Shown here piece after piece: positions 1-8,766 of a stretch of DNA of 64,000 bases. This DNA is from Hymenobacter wooponensis (GTDB lineage Bacteria; Bacteroidota; Bacteroidia; Cytophagales; Hymenobacteraceae): the NCBI RefSeq assembly GCF_004745865.1, contig NZ_SRKZ01000002.1, forward strand, positions 372,001 to 436,000. Reading direction: 5' to 3'. The first letter of the stretch is position 1. Each line of letters begins with the position of its first letter. A program made the translations under genes and the position numbers. Below the pieces are notes generated by a model. That model was given only the letters and a program-made list of their open reading frames with translations. It made no database searches and was not told the origin of the DNA.

Positions 1-1
1 C

Positions 2-1324
2 CGGCTGCGGCTTGGGCAAGGAGAGCTGCACGCGCTGCTGGGGGCACAACAGAACATCCGCCGCGAGTACAACCACCCTACTGCGCCCACGCAGGCAGGC
101 CTAGCGGTGGCCCTGAACACCTACAATTACGATGTGCGTTACGCTGCCCCTGCCTGGCAAGGCATCGAGACGACACTGAGTCTGAACGGGATGTACCAGA
201 CCAATACAAACCGCGAGGCCACTGACTTCCCCATTCCGGATTACTCGCTCTTTGATGTGGGCGGCTACCTCTTCCTGAAGAAGACGTTTGGCAAGCTTGA
301 CCTCTCCGGGGGCTTACGCTACGATACCCGCGTGCTGCGGTGGGCTGACTTTTATGTGGGAGAAAACCCCGCCACTGGTTTTCCGCAACAGGTAGGCGCC
401 AATAGTGGCCTAGCGCCACAATTCTCAGCGTTTAAACGACCCTACCGGGGCGTGTCGGCTAGCGTGGGCGCTACCTATAATTTCTCTGATCGGTTGGTGC
501 TGCGGGCCAATGTGGCGCGGGGTTACCGGGCACCTAACATCACGGAAGTGGGCTCCAATGGCCTCGACCCGGGCGCCCACATAGTGTACCTGGGCAACCG
601 CACCTTCGGGCCCGAGTTCAGTTTGCAGGAAGACCTAGGGCTCAGTGCTTACCTGCCCGATGTGGAGCTGAGCGCCAGCGTTTTTCACAACGACATCAAC
701 AACTACATCTACCAGGCCCGCCTGAATGGCCCCGATGGGCAGCCGGTAGTCATTGTTCCAGGCAATGCTACCTACCAGTATCAGCAGGGCCAGGCCCGGC
801 TTTATGGCGCCGAGGCAACTGTAAACCTGCACCCACGGGCACTGCCCAGCCTTACGTTCGGCAATAGCCTGGCCTACGTAACTGGCCTGAACCGCGAAGC
901 ACAGCTACTGGAAGCCAACGGGGCGGCGGCCAAATACTTGCCGCTCATCCCACCGCTGCGTACCCGCTCAGAGGTGCGTTTCACAAGTGAGAAGCCGTGG
1001 GGCTGCTTGCTACACCCCTACGTGCGGGCCGTACTCGACTACAACGCCCCCCAAAACCGGTTTTACGCAGTAGATAACACCGAAACACGCACGGCGGGGT
1101 ACGCACTGCTGGGGGTAGGCTTAGGCACTGGTCTAGCCACTGGCCCTGAAAAACGGGAGTGGCTGCAGTTTTTTTTACACCTCGACAATGCGCTGAACAC
1201 AACGTATCAGTCGCACCTTAACCGGCTGAAATACTTTGAGTACTACGCTGCCTCGCCTACGGGCCAGCGGGGCATCTATAACCAGGGGCGTAACCTCAGC
1301 CTAAAAATAACGGTGGCTTTCTAG
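2..1324 (+). CDS. TonB-dependent receptor, C-terminal part (5' end outside window)
   Basis: The reading frame is open from base 2, so the gene starts upstream of the window. The visible 440 residues are the C-terminal half of a 22-strand outer-membrane beta-barrel: alternating aromatic and polar strands, a typical receptor stretch GYRAPNITEVGSNGLDPGA followed by FGPEFSLQEDLGLSAYL, and a terminal Phe, the usual barrel-assembly signal. Such receptors import siderophores, cobalamin, metals or glycans using TonB-ExbBD energy. The plug domain and TonB box are not in the window, so the substrate cannot be told. The next gene, an outer-membrane barrel, starts 55 bases downstream and may be co-transcribed. 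Confidence 0.9.
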   Translation, partial: RLRLGQGELHALLGAQQNIRREYNHPTAPTQAGLAVALNTYNYDVRYAAPAWQGIETTLSLNGMYQTNTNREATDFPIPDYSLFDVGGYLFLKKTFGKLDLSGGLRYDTRVLRWADFYVGENPATGFPQQVGANSGLAPQFSAFKRPYRGVSASVGATYNFSDRLVLRANVARGYRAPNITEVGSNGLDPGAHIVYLGNRTFGPEFSLQEDLGLSAYLPDVELSASVFHNDINNYIYQARLNGPDGQPVVIVPGNATYQYQQGQARLYGAEATVNLHPRALPSLTFGNSLAYVTGLNREAQLLEANGAAAKYLPLIPPLRTRSEVRFTSEKPWGCLLHPYVRAVLDYNAPQNRFYAVDNTETRTAGYALLGVGLGTGLATGPEKREWLQFFLHLDNALNTTYQSHLNRLKYFEYYAASPTGQRGIYNQGRNLSLKITVAF

Positions 1325-1379
1325 GCCAGTCTGCAGGCGTTTGCGTAGGGGCGGAATACGACCCTTAACTCCTCCCCTC

Positions 1380-2240
1380 ATGTGTAAACGCTACGCTTTT
1401 TTGTGGCTTTTGAGCGCGCTGGCTCCCCTGCAGCTAGCAGCCCAAGATCTTAAAAAGACCAGTCCCTACGATTCGGCCCACTTCGACTTGTTTCACCCGG
1501 TACCCCGCAACCAACTCCGGGAGTTACGCCCCGACCGGCCCGGCGTAACAGAAAGCCCCTTTACTGTAGATGCCGGCCACTTTCAGCTTGAGACCGATGC
1601 CGTGCGCCTGATTAATTCGCGCGAGGACACTATGCGCAACCGCGACTTTCACGTGGCCTACGCTGTAGCCAAAATGGGCCTGAGCCGCCGCACCGATCTG
1701 CAGATAGAAGTACCACTCTATAGTATTGGCAAACAACGTGGCGAGCATCAATCGGAATGGGACAAGAGCCGCGGCTTCGGGGACTTAGCCATTCGGGTGA
1801 AGCACAACTTCCTCGGCGATGACCAAGAAAGCCCCGTAGCAATGGGCATAGTGGCCTACACGCGCCTTCCTACAAGCAAACAAGCCCGCAACGGGTCTAT
1901 AGAAGGAGGATTGATCTTGCCAGTTAACATCATGCTGCCCCACAAGTGGAATCTTGATGTGCAGATAGAGTCTGACGTGAACTACGACCAGGAGCAGCGC
2001 AATCATTACCTGCGCGTGATGCCCTCGGTAGCCCTTGATCATGAGTTCAGTGACCTGTTTAGCTTCTTAGTAGAAGGGGTAACGCAGTGGGACGCGGAGC
2101 ATTCCGGCTGGCGCTCCTCCGTTAATTTGGCTCCAATCTTCAGCATCAATAAGAACCTGCAGGCCGACTTTGGGGCGCACTTGGCCTTGAGCAAAGAAAT
2201 GGATCGGGAGTTTTTCGTGGGTTTCACGTTCCGGCGCTAG
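1380..2240 (+). CDS. outer-membrane transporter-like protein (phenol MetA-type family)
   Basis: Protein of 286 residues with an N-terminal signal peptide ending near QLAAQ. I chose the ATG at 1380 over the upstream TTG at 1341 because it begins directly with the signal peptide. The segment RPGVTESPFTVDAGHFQLET, amphipathic strands through the body and a basic C-terminus after FTFRR match the family annotated as putative MetA-pathway or transporter outer-membrane proteins (PF13557-like). The family is often found beside efflux or TonB genes, which fits the receptor just upstream. No specific substrate can be inferred. A strong hairpin follows the stop codon. Confidence 0.75.
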   Translation: MCKRYAFLWLLSALAPLQLAAQDLKKTSPYDSAHFDLFHPVPRNQLRELRPDRPGVTESPFTVDAGHFQLETDAVRLINSREDTMRNRDFHVAYAVAKMGLSRRTDLQIEVPLYSIGKQRGEHQSEWDKSRGFGDLAIRVKHNFLGDDQESPVAMGIVAYTRLPTSKQARNGSIEGGLILPVNIMLPHKWNLDVQIESDVNYDQEQRNHYLRVMPSVALDHEFSDLFSFLVEGVTQWDAEHSGWRSSVNLAPIFSINKNLQADFGAHLALSKEMDREFFVGFTFRR

Positions 2241-2253
2241 GCATGTGCTTATA

Positions 2254-2300
2254 GCAACACGGCCCCGGCTTCTGGTAGTCAGAAGCCGGGGCCGTGTTGC
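2254..2300. terminator. 20-bp perfect hairpin between convergent genes
   Basis: Arms 2254-2273 and 2281-2300 are perfectly complementary with a 7-base loop. It lies between the plus-strand outer-membrane gene and the minus-strand gene ending at 2323, so it probably terminates both. There is no long T tract on either side. Confidence 0.75.
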
Positions 2301-2322
2301 GTAGGCTAGCCTACTACCTTGG

Positions 2323-2694
2323 TTACTGATCGGTCATCAGGCTGCGGGTGTGGGCTTTCCAGTCAGTGATAAACCACGTTACTACCGACACCGCACCTAG
2401 CACCCAGAACAGGTTACGCTCTGAGCTGTCGGCCGGAAAATTAAAGAGCAGCGGTGCTGCCAGCAAAGCAATACCCGTGAGCAAGTCCATCCAGCCATGA
2501 ATCGGGAATGGAATCACCTTGAACAGACCTAGCTTAAAGTCGGTGAGCAGGGTAATCAGCAAATACCCACCGGCCATTACAAAGCAAGCCGTATCCACGG
2601 CTGGGTTTAGCTCAAACATGATGGGAGCCATCGCGAGAACAGTGATGAAAGCTATATCAACTACGCCGTGCGCGGCGGGAGACAGGATTTTCAT
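2323..2694 (-). CDS. small four-helix membrane protein, SPW-repeat-like (copy 1)
   Basis: Protein of 123 residues. The ATG at 2694 is chosen because it aligns with the start of the paralogue upstream (both begin MK-ISP..HG). It has four hydrophobic segments: about residues 12-28, 35-52, 63-82 and 92-110. It resembles SPW-repeat membrane proteins, which have short helices, an HG motif and IPFP-HG in the middle. The function of this family is not known. It is the second of two tandem paralogues, separated from the first by a terminator-like hairpin at 2791-2825. Confidence 0.7.
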   Translation of the reverse strand: MKILSPAAHGVVDIAFITVLAMAPIMFELNPAVDTACFVMAGGYLLITLLTDFKLGLFKVIPFPIHGWMDLLTGIALLAAPLLFNFPADSSERNLFWVLGAVSVVTWFITDWKAHTRSLMTDQ

Positions 2695-2790
2695 GAATCG
2701 ATAGAATTTTTGGGTGGAACCATACAAGTAAATACGGCCACTGCAGCGCAAGGATACAGTTGACCTTCTGCTATCTAGCGCTAGGGCAAT

Positions 2791-2825
2791 AAAAAATCCT
2801 GTGGCGCTGGCCACAGGATTTTTTC
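2791..2825 (-). terminator. rho-independent terminator between the two SPW-like genes
   Basis: AAAAATCCTGTGGC pairs with GCCACAGGATTTTT around a 3-base loop, with A/T runs on both sides. Placed just after the stop of the gene at 2846-3238, read on the minus strand. Confidence 0.75.
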
Positions 2826-2845
2826 GTTATTACTGCTTCATCAGC

Positions 2846-3238
2846 TTAGTTATGATGAGGCATCATATTATTCTGGGTGCGGGTGTGGGTGTCGGCACGC
2901 CAGTCCGTTAGCATCCAAGACCCCAGGAATATGATACCCATGATCATGAAGAAATTGCGGGCTACGGTATTGTCATCGTGAAAACCGAAGATGAAGGGAG
3001 CTGCCAGCAACGCTAGGCCACTCACTAGCTCTAGGCCGCCGTGCATGGGGAAGGGTATCATCCGCATGACGCCCAGTGGGAAGTCTGTAGCGAGGGTGAT
3101 GAGCAGATACCCAACGGCCAGCACGTAACAAGCCGTGGCATAAGGGCCATCGAAGTTGAACAAGGTGGGCGCGAGGGCAAACAGGGCAATGGTGCCGTAA
3201 TCAAGCATGCCGTGCACGCGAGGTGAAATGACTTTCAT
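2846..3238 (-). CDS. small four-helix membrane protein, SPW-repeat-like (copy 2)
   Basis: Protein of 130 residues, clearly paralogous to the downstream gene: both share the HG motif near residue 9, YLLIT-TDF in the middle, and IPFP-HG followed by a GLALLAAP helix. Four membrane segments are visible, with a charged and His-rich C-terminal tail (MMPHHN). The function is unknown. The pair looks like a tandem duplication that has since diverged to roughly half identity by eye. Confidence 0.7.
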   Translation of the reverse strand: MKVISPRVHGMLDYGTIALFALAPTLFNFDGPYATACYVLAVGYLLITLATDFPLGVMRMIPFPMHGGLELVSGLALLAAPFIFGFHDDNTVARNFFMIMGIIFLGSWMLTDWRADTHTRTQNNMMPHHN

Positions 3239-3425
3239 AGCTAGTTGGTGTTTTGAGAGAACGAATGCCTGTTCTTACGCCCTCTAAATTCAAAGGATAT
3301 AGCTGAGCTGCAGCTTTTTGCTTGCAAATTCCTTGTTCTCGCCTCCCAAAAAGCCAAACAAATACGAGCTGGTAGCGGGCCTTTCAGCGCTGCTTTCAGC
3401 ACCGACTCTAGGCCACTGCCTGCTC

Positions 3426-6026
3426 TCAGAACCGGGTGCCTACTACCACGGTCTTACGGTATTCGTGCTTTTCGCCGCCATTAGCCCGGAATAGCTCTAC
3501 CAGCAGCACGTAGTAGCCCACGGCAGCTTTTTGGTTCTGATCGTTGAGGCCATCCCACCGCCAGAAGCCTTTGGTAGGCAGCGTTTCGTTGCGCACCAGC
3601 CGGCGCACAAGGCGGCCCTGGGCATCATAAATAGTTACCGAGCCAGCGTATCCGGGCTTATCCAGCTGGTAGCTGAGGGTGGTGAAATCCTGCTGCCCGT
3701 CGTCATCTGGCGTGAACAGCTCTGGCTCCAGGGTGAGGATGCCCGTGCCCGTGGGGTCAGCCTGCTGCTGTGAGTTTGGGCGGCCCGGCGTAGCATAGCC
3801 CACACTGCTGGCTGCCGAGTGAAAGTTCACCGGTAAGCTCGGCCCCGTGGCCCTGATTCGCTCCAACGACACTCCATCCCTCGAATCCAAGAGGGCGAGG
3901 TGCTGCTTTTCGGTGTACGCGTAGCGGTCAAGCTCCTGCCCCAGCGCATCAGCTACCACCACTAGGCCAGCGGCATCAGGGTAAGAGGGCAGGGCTGACA
4001 ACGCCAGAAAAGCTGCCGGGTCATTCGTGGAATACTGTGTTTGCACTACCTCTGGCTGGGTGGTCAGCACCACTAACTGCCCAGGCCTCAGCAAGCACGG
4101 CTCCGCGCTGATTAGCTCCCAGGCCAGTGAGCCATCCGTTTTCGGCCCACCCAGCTGCCAGCCGCGCATATCCACGTAGTTGGTTGAGCGGTTCAGTAAC
4201 TCCACAAAGTCAACTCCCCCTGAGCGCGGGTTGAATAAAATTTCATTCACCACCACATCGCCCGGGCTTACGGGCACCGGCAAAGCAAACGTGGCTGAGG
4301 TAGCCGGGCCCGCCGCATTACCGGCGCAGTCTACGGCCCGTTGCACGGTAACTGTCACTGGCTGGTTGGCCGTGAGTGCAGCGCCCAATACAAGGTCTAC
4401 CTGCCGGAAATCTGGCCCAACAGGAGCTGCCCGCGTGATAGCTGGGCCCTGGCCTAGCGTGTACAGCGCCGGCGTAGCAGCCGCCGTGCTATCCAGCTTC
4501 TCCCCAAAAATCAGTCGCACCGAGGTAGCTGACAACGCCAATGCCCGCAGCAGCTTGGGGGCCTCACGGTCGGGGTTGGCCGCCTGCACGGAGTTGCGCC
4601 GCCCAGGCGTGCCGCCGCTAGGGTCAAGGCTAGCCAACCAGTTCTCTCCTCCTTGGCAGGGATTAGAGGCGTCTCGCATTTCCAGCGTCCAGCTGCCATC
4701 CTTCTTGCGAGTATCCTTATACCAGGTGTCGGAGTAGCTGACTTCAAACAAGGTGCGGCCGTCCTTGCCACGCAGTATTAGTTGATCGGCGGAGTTAGTG
4801 AGGCTAGGAAAATTACTCAGCCCAAACACCTTACCGTAGGCCACAAATTGTGCAGCCCGGGTGCTACCGCACACCACGGCATACTCGCCGGGTAGCAGCA
4901 CTGCCCCCGTCGGAAACACGGCAGCAGTGTTGCTGCCCGGCTTCAGGAGGCGTACTCCCGCCAGATCCAGCAAGGCGGTAGCGGAAGGGTTATGAATTTC
5001 CACGAACTCGGAGGCGGGCAGGCCTACCACTGGTGTTTCATCAGCCATAACCTCGGTGATGAGCAGTTGGTTGAGTTTTGGCGTCACCGGAAACCCGTTG
5101 TTCTGCACCGTAGCTGTAACCGGACCGGCTGCTACATTGCCGTATGCATCGGTTACGTTGCGGGCTTCTACGGTCACGGTGCCCAGGGGCAAATCGGCCG
5201 CAAACGTTACGTGCACTACAGTCGGGTCAGTGGCATCGCGCTGGGCCTCAATGGCGGCTTGGCCCGTCGTTAGCCGGTAATTGCTCACCGCCTGGCCTAG
5301 CGCCACTGCCTCATTGAAGACCAGATCTAGTTGTTGGGCCGAGGGCACGGTGGCCTTTACCAGCATGGGCGGCGTGGCATCCGTCACCCGAAAATCGTCG
5401 AAGTAAAATGCCTTGCTATTGGCCGACGAGTAGGTTGCGTACACCCCGCAATAAGCGCTGCGCTGATGGGTGGCATCAGTGCCCGTGCCTTCGCTTACAT
5501 ACGCCACTCCACCGGCCAAGTCACGCTCTAGCTTCCACTCGTTTTGCGTAGTGCGCGTCACGCGTACCCGCACCACATTGTTGTTTGTTGACTTCAGCGT
5601 GCCATCTAGGCCATTGATTACATACACTGGGCTACCCGTAGCATCTTTGCGAAAGAGCGACACCTTATCGGCCGCGCCACCTAGGCGCACGAAATAGCCT
5701 TTAGTGCTCGTGGCTTTCAGGTCAGCTTGGTCGGCCATTAGCCACACATCGGCGTAGTTGCCACTGCTGGTAGCCAGCTTCAGATTGGCCCAAAACTCCC
5801 AAGTAGTGCCCGTGGTGGCCGCACAAGGCGTAACCAAGTGCAGCGCCGTACCAATAACGGCGGGCCCATTGGTTTGGAGCTGTTGGGCGGCGTTTACTTG
5901 AAACGAGGCTACATCACCAGCCCAGACAGGATCTTGGGTAAAGTTGCCATCAGCAAACGTATCAACTAGTTGCGCCGTAGCGGGAACCGCGCTTAAAAGC
6001 AGCGGCAGGAGTAACCATTTCTTCAC
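3426..6026 (-). CDS. secreted lamin-tail-domain protein with Ig-like domains and FlgD-like C-terminus
   Basis: Protein of 866 residues with a signal peptide (residues 1-19, ending ATAQ). Domains by eye: a concanavalin-like N-terminal region about 20-215; an Ig-like domain about 218-308; a lamin-tail domain about 320-440 (LLITEVMADE...EFVEIHN); a second Ig-like domain about 487-583; a second lamin-tail domain about 588-750 (VVNEILFNP...DFVELLN); and a C-terminal FlgD-like domain 765-866 with FTPDDDGQQDF and the VTIYDAQGRLVRRL strand. This architecture is common in cell-surface or T9SS-exported proteins of Bacteroidota. The likely role is adhesion or attachment of nucleases and phosphatases, but no catalytic domain is present. 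It is divergently arranged with asd. Confidence 0.8.
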   Translation of the reverse strand: MKKWLLLPLLLSAVPATAQLVDTFADGNFTQDPVWAGDVASFQVNAAQQLQTNGPAVIGTALHLVTPCAATTGTTWEFWANLKLATSSGNYADVWLMADQADLKATSTKGYFVRLGGAADKVSLFRKDATGSPVYVINGLDGTLKSTNNNVVRVRVTRTTQNEWKLERDLAGGVAYVSEGTGTDATHQRSAYCGVYATYSSANSKAFYFDDFRVTDATPPMLVKATVPSAQQLDLVFNEAVALGQAVSNYRLTTGQAAIEAQRDATDPTVVHVTFAADLPLGTVTVEARNVTDAYGNVAAGPVTATVQNNGFPVTPKLNQLLITEVMADETPVVGLPASEFVEIHNPSATALLDLAGVRLLKPGSNTAAVFPTGAVLLPGEYAVVCGSTRAAQFVAYGKVFGLSNFPSLTNSADQLILRGKDGRTLFEVSYSDTWYKDTRKKDGSWTLEMRDASNPCQGGENWLASLDPSGGTPGRRNSVQAANPDREAPKLLRALALSATSVRLIFGEKLDSTAAATPALYTLGQGPAITRAAPVGPDFRQVDLVLGAALTANQPVTVTVQRAVDCAGNAAGPATSATFALPVPVSPGDVVVNEILFNPRSGGVDFVELLNRSTNYVDMRGWQLGGPKTDGSLAWELISAEPCLLRPGQLVVLTTQPEVVQTQYSTNDPAAFLALSALPSYPDAAGLVVVADALGQELDRYAYTEKQHLALLDSRDGVSLERIRATGPSLPVNFHSAASSVGYATPGRPNSQQQADPTGTGILTLEPELFTPDDDGQQDFTTLSYQLDKPGYAGSVTIYDAQGRLVRRLVRNETLPTKGFWRWDGLNDQNQKAAVGYYVLLVELFRANGGEKHEYRKTVVVGTRF

Positions 6027-6165
6027 GAAAAATAGACTGAATAGCTTACGCGCCGGGGTAGATTGCCAGCCTCTCTGGACTTTAGTGGCCTAGGAGGCCA
6101 CTGAAAAGTTCTAGAGGCTTGGAATTCTATAATCAGGAAGGAAATATAACCAGAATTTCGCGCCG

Positions 6166-6173
6166 TACATTTG
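6166..6173 (+). promoter_or_regulatory. Bacteroidota -7 element (TACATTTG) for asd
   Basis: TACATTTG matches the TAnnTTTG consensus and lies 22 bases upstream of the asd start codon. No clear TTTG box is seen 19 bases further upstream. Confidence 0.55.
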
Positions 6174-6195
6174 CTTTCGTAAAACACCTAAACTC

Positions 6196-7194
6196 ATGAA
6201 AGTAGCCGTAGTAGGTGCCACCGGCCTGGTCGGGGGCGAAATGCTGAAAGTCTTGGCCGAGCGCAATTTCCCGGTCACCGAACTCCTGCCCGTGGCATCC
6301 GAGAAATCGGTAGGCCAGGAAATTGAATTTCAGGGCAAGAAATACAAAGTGGTGAGCATGGACGACGCCATTGCGGCGCGCCCAGCCGTGGCCATCTTTT
6401 CGGCCGGCGGCTCCATTTCTAAAGAGCAGGCCCCACGCTTCGCCGAAGTAGGCACCGTTGTAATCGATAATTCCTCTGCTTGGCGCATGGATCCCACCAA
6501 AAAGCTGGTGGTGCCCGAAATCAACGCCAAAGAGCTGACGGCTGAAGACAAGATCATTGCCAACCCTAACTGCTCTACCATTCAGATGGTAGTGGCTCTC
6601 AACAAGCTGCACGAGAACTTCAAAGTGCAGCGCATTGTGGTGAGCACCTACCAGAGCGTAACCGGCACCGGCAAAAAGGCCGTTGACCAGCTCATGCAGG
6701 AGCGTGCCGGCGGCGAAATCACCAGCCAGGCCTACCCCCACCCCATCGACCTGAACGTGCTGCCCCACATCGACGTGTTCGAGGACAACGGCTACACCAA
6801 GGAGGAGATGAAGATGGTGAAGGAGACCAAGAAAATTATGGGGGACGAAAACATCCGCGTAACGGCTACCACGGTGCGCATTCCTGTGGTAGGTGGCCAC
6901 TCCGAAGCCCTGAACGTGGAGTTCGAAAAGGAATTTGAGTTGGAAGATGTGTACCGTATTCTGCGCGAGACTGAAGGCGTAGAAGTGGTTGACAACCCCA
7001 GCCAGAACCAATACCCCATGCCCAAGGATGCTCACGGCAAAGACGCCGTACTGGTAGGCCGCCTACGCCGCGACGAAACGCAGCCCCGCACCCTCAACAT
7101 GTGGGTAGTGGCCGATAACCTGCGCAAAGGGGCCGCTACCAACGCCGTGCAGATTGCCGAAAAAATGCTGCAGATGGGCCTGCTACAAGAATAA
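6196..7194 (+). CDS. asd: aspartate-semialdehyde dehydrogenase
   Basis: Protein of 332 residues, a normal length for the family. It reduces aspartyl-4-phosphate to aspartate semialdehyde with NADPH, the branch point to lysine/diaminopimelate, threonine and methionine. The Rossmann motif GATGLVGGEML is at residues 7-17; the nucleophilic Cys126 is in NPNCSTIQ; the catalytic His is in VVGGHSEALN near residue 235; SAGGS is the phosphate-binding loop near residue 70. It is monocistronic here, with its own TACATTTG promoter and a hairpin after the stop. It supplies substrate to hom, which lies with metY and metX about 20 kb downstream. Confidence 0.97.
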   Translation: MKVAVVGATGLVGGEMLKVLAERNFPVTELLPVASEKSVGQEIEFQGKKYKVVSMDDAIAARPAVAIFSAGGSISKEQAPRFAEVGTVVIDNSSAWRMDPTKKLVVPEINAKELTAEDKIIANPNCSTIQMVVALNKLHENFKVQRIVVSTYQSVTGTGKKAVDQLMQERAGGEITSQAYPHPIDLNVLPHIDVFEDNGYTKEEMKMVKETKKIMGDENIRVTATTVRIPVVGGHSEALNVEFEKEFELEDVYRILRETEGVEVVDNPSQNQYPMPKDAHGKDAVLVGRLRRDETQPRTLNMWVVADNLRKGAATNAVQIAEKMLQMGLLQE

Positions 7195-7220
7195 TTTTAA
7201 ATGTTTTTATAGTCAGCAGC

Positions 7221-7258
7221 AACTACGGTCCGAAGCGCTATATCTTCGGACCGTAGTT
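7221..7258 (+). terminator. 15-bp hairpin downstream of asd
   Basis: AACTACGGTCCGAAG (7221-7235) pairs with CTTCGGACCGTAGTT (7244-7258) around an 8-base loop. No strong T tract follows. Confidence 0.65.
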
Positions 7259-7314
7259 GTGCTATAGCCTTAGCACTTAGAGTTTAGCGTGCCCTTCATA
7301 CCTTTTTCTACTAT

Positions 7315-7815
7315 ATGAAATTAACTTTACCCCTAGCCCTGGCGGCTACTTTTGCCTTCGGCAGCTGCGCTTCAATTGTAAGTAAGAGCCGCTATCCTGT
7401 TGCTATCAGCAGCGTACCTGTAGGAGCCAACGTCACCATCACCGACAAAAATGGCAAAGAGGTGTTTTCCGGCGTAGCACCGACCGCCGTGACACTGAAA
7501 TCTGGTGCCGGCTACTTCTCTAAAGCCAGCTATCAGATAAAGTTTAGCAAGCCAGGCTTCGACGACAAGGTTATGACCTTAGAAGCCGACTTAAATGGCT
7601 GGTACTTTGGCAACATCGTGTTCGGTGGCTTAATTGGTTTATTGATTGTTGACCCAGCCACCGGTGCTATGTACCGCATTAGCAGCCGCGATATGCAAGG
7701 AGTACTAGCTCCTAGCGCACAAGGCTTCAACCCCGCCGATAAAACCAATCTGCGCATCATGTCGGTGGAGGAAGTTCCTACTAGCCTACGCGACAAAATG
7801 GTGCCAGTGCAGTAA
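7315..7815 (+). CDS. putative lipoprotein with PEGA-like domain
   Basis: Protein of 166 residues. A hydrophobic signal ends in FGSC at residues 15-18, typical of Bacteroidota lipoproteins, so it is probably lipidated on Cys18. Residues 30-80 (SSVPVGANVTITDKNG... then KPGFDDKVMTL) look like a PEGA-type beta domain. A Gly-rich hydrophobic segment near 98-112 (GNIVFGGLIGLLIVDPATG) recalls small envelope lipoproteins that carry such a motif. The function is unknown. It ends in a hairpin shared with the convergent hydrolase gene. Confidence 0.7.
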   Translation: MKLTLPLALAATFAFGSCASIVSKSRYPVAISSVPVGANVTITDKNGKEVFSGVAPTAVTLKSGAGYFSKASYQIKFSKPGFDDKVMTLEADLNGWYFGNIVFGGLIGLLIVDPATGAMYRISSRDMQGVLAPSAQGFNPADKTNLRIMSVEEVPTSLRDKMVPVQ

Positions 7816-7834
7816 GCGGCCTTTCATTCGCAAT

Positions 7835-7865
7835 AAAAGCCCTCTGAACCCATCAGAGGGCTTTT
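7835..7865. terminator. bidirectional terminator
   Basis: AAAAGCCCTCTGA pairs with TCAGAGGGCTTTT around a 5-base loop, followed by a T run on the plus strand. It serves the lipoprotein gene and probably the convergent hydrolase gene. Confidence 0.85.
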
Positions 7866-7881
7866 TTTACGCCTTTTCTTA

Positions 7882-8634
7882 CTAGTTAGCCAACACCTGC
7901 TCCGCGAAATTCAGTACCGCCTGGCGCGTTATCTCAGGCTTTTCCAGGTAGCCGAGGTGGCCTACATCGGCCAACAGCAGAGCGTGGCTTTGCGCCGGCA
8001 GCGCCAATTGCGGCAACAAGCTTTCGACGGACACAGCTACATCGTCTTTACCACCGATAAAGAGCACTGGGAACTGCGCAGTACGCAGCACTTCCGTACG
8101 GTCGGGGCGGTTTTTCATAGCCTCTAGGCCACCCAAAACGGTAGCTTCGGGCGTGGCCTTGCCAATGCCCTCCAGAAACTCCTGCGCCTGTTGCAGCTGG
8201 TCGCGGTTGGCGGGAGCAAACAGCGGCCGAATGAATGAGCCCATAAACTTCTGCACCCCGTGCCGCCGCACGAAGTCCTGATTTTTGTCGCGGTTTGCTT
8301 TCTTCTCCTCCGTATCGGGCATGGCGGTTGAGTGAAAAAGCACTAGGCCACTTATAAATTCGGGGTGCGCTTCAGCCAAAGCCAGGGCCACGTAGCCACC
8401 CATACTATGCCCCACTACCAACACCTCATCAATGCTTTCCTGCCGCAACTGCTCGGCCACGTAGTGCGCTTGCGCTTCCATAGAATAGTCCGAGATGTTT
8501 TCCGTGTTGGCCCCGTGGCCTAGCAGGTCTAGCGCTAGCACCCGATAGTGGGCAGGAAAGGTCTGAGTGAACTCCTGCCAGATAGCGCGGGATTCGGCAA
8601 AGCCATGTAGAAACAGGATGGTAGGCTGCGGCAT
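7882..8634 (-). CDS. alpha/beta hydrolase
   Basis: Protein of 250 residues. I chose the ATG at 8634 because the protein then begins directly with the first strand MPQPTILFLHGF. It has the oxyanion HG motif (LHGFAES), the nucleophile elbow GHSMGG near residue 95, an acid in GGKDDVAV and the catalytic His in DVGHLGYLEKPE. It has no signal peptide, so it should be cytoplasmic. The lid resembles proteins annotated as pimeloyl-ACP methyl ester esterase or 3-oxoadipate enol-lactonase, but the substrate cannot be assigned. Confidence 0.85.
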   Translation of the reverse strand: MPQPTILFLHGFAESRAIWQEFTQTFPAHYRVLALDLLGHGANTENISDYSMEAQAHYVAEQLRQESIDEVLVVGHSMGGYVALALAEAHPEFISGLVLFHSTAMPDTEEKKANRDKNQDFVRRHGVQKFMGSFIRPLFAPANRDQLQQAQEFLEGIGKATPEATVLGGLEAMKNRPDRTEVLRTAQFPVLFIGGKDDVAVSVESLLPQLALPAQSHALLLADVGHLGYLEKPEITRQAVLNFAEQVLAN

Positions 8635-8700
8635 CTTACTTAGCTGAGTTTGATAAAAGCCAAATGTAAAGAATATGCGGAGGGAGTTGCGTGATACTAC

Positions 8701-8752
8701 AGGCACAACAAAAAGCCCAAACCATGCATGGTTCGGGCTTTTTGTTGTGCCT
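8701..8752 (-). terminator. long hairpin terminator of the Ig-repeat surface gene
   Basis: 23-base arms at 8701-8723 and 8730-8752 with a single mismatch; the 6-base loop is itself palindromic. It lies 15 bases after the stop of the minus-strand gene at 8767-10953. Confidence 0.8.
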
Positions 8753-8766
8753 GTAAGTGCAAATTT

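Noticed and set aside
2694..2814. Upstream N-terminal extension of the SPW-like gene
   Set aside because: It overlaps the terminator at 2791-2825 and does not align with the paralogue.
6133..7035. Minus-strand ORF of 300 codons opposite asd
   Set aside because: It is a frame shadow of a highly conserved gene, with His/Val/Gly-rich composition typical of such antisense frames.
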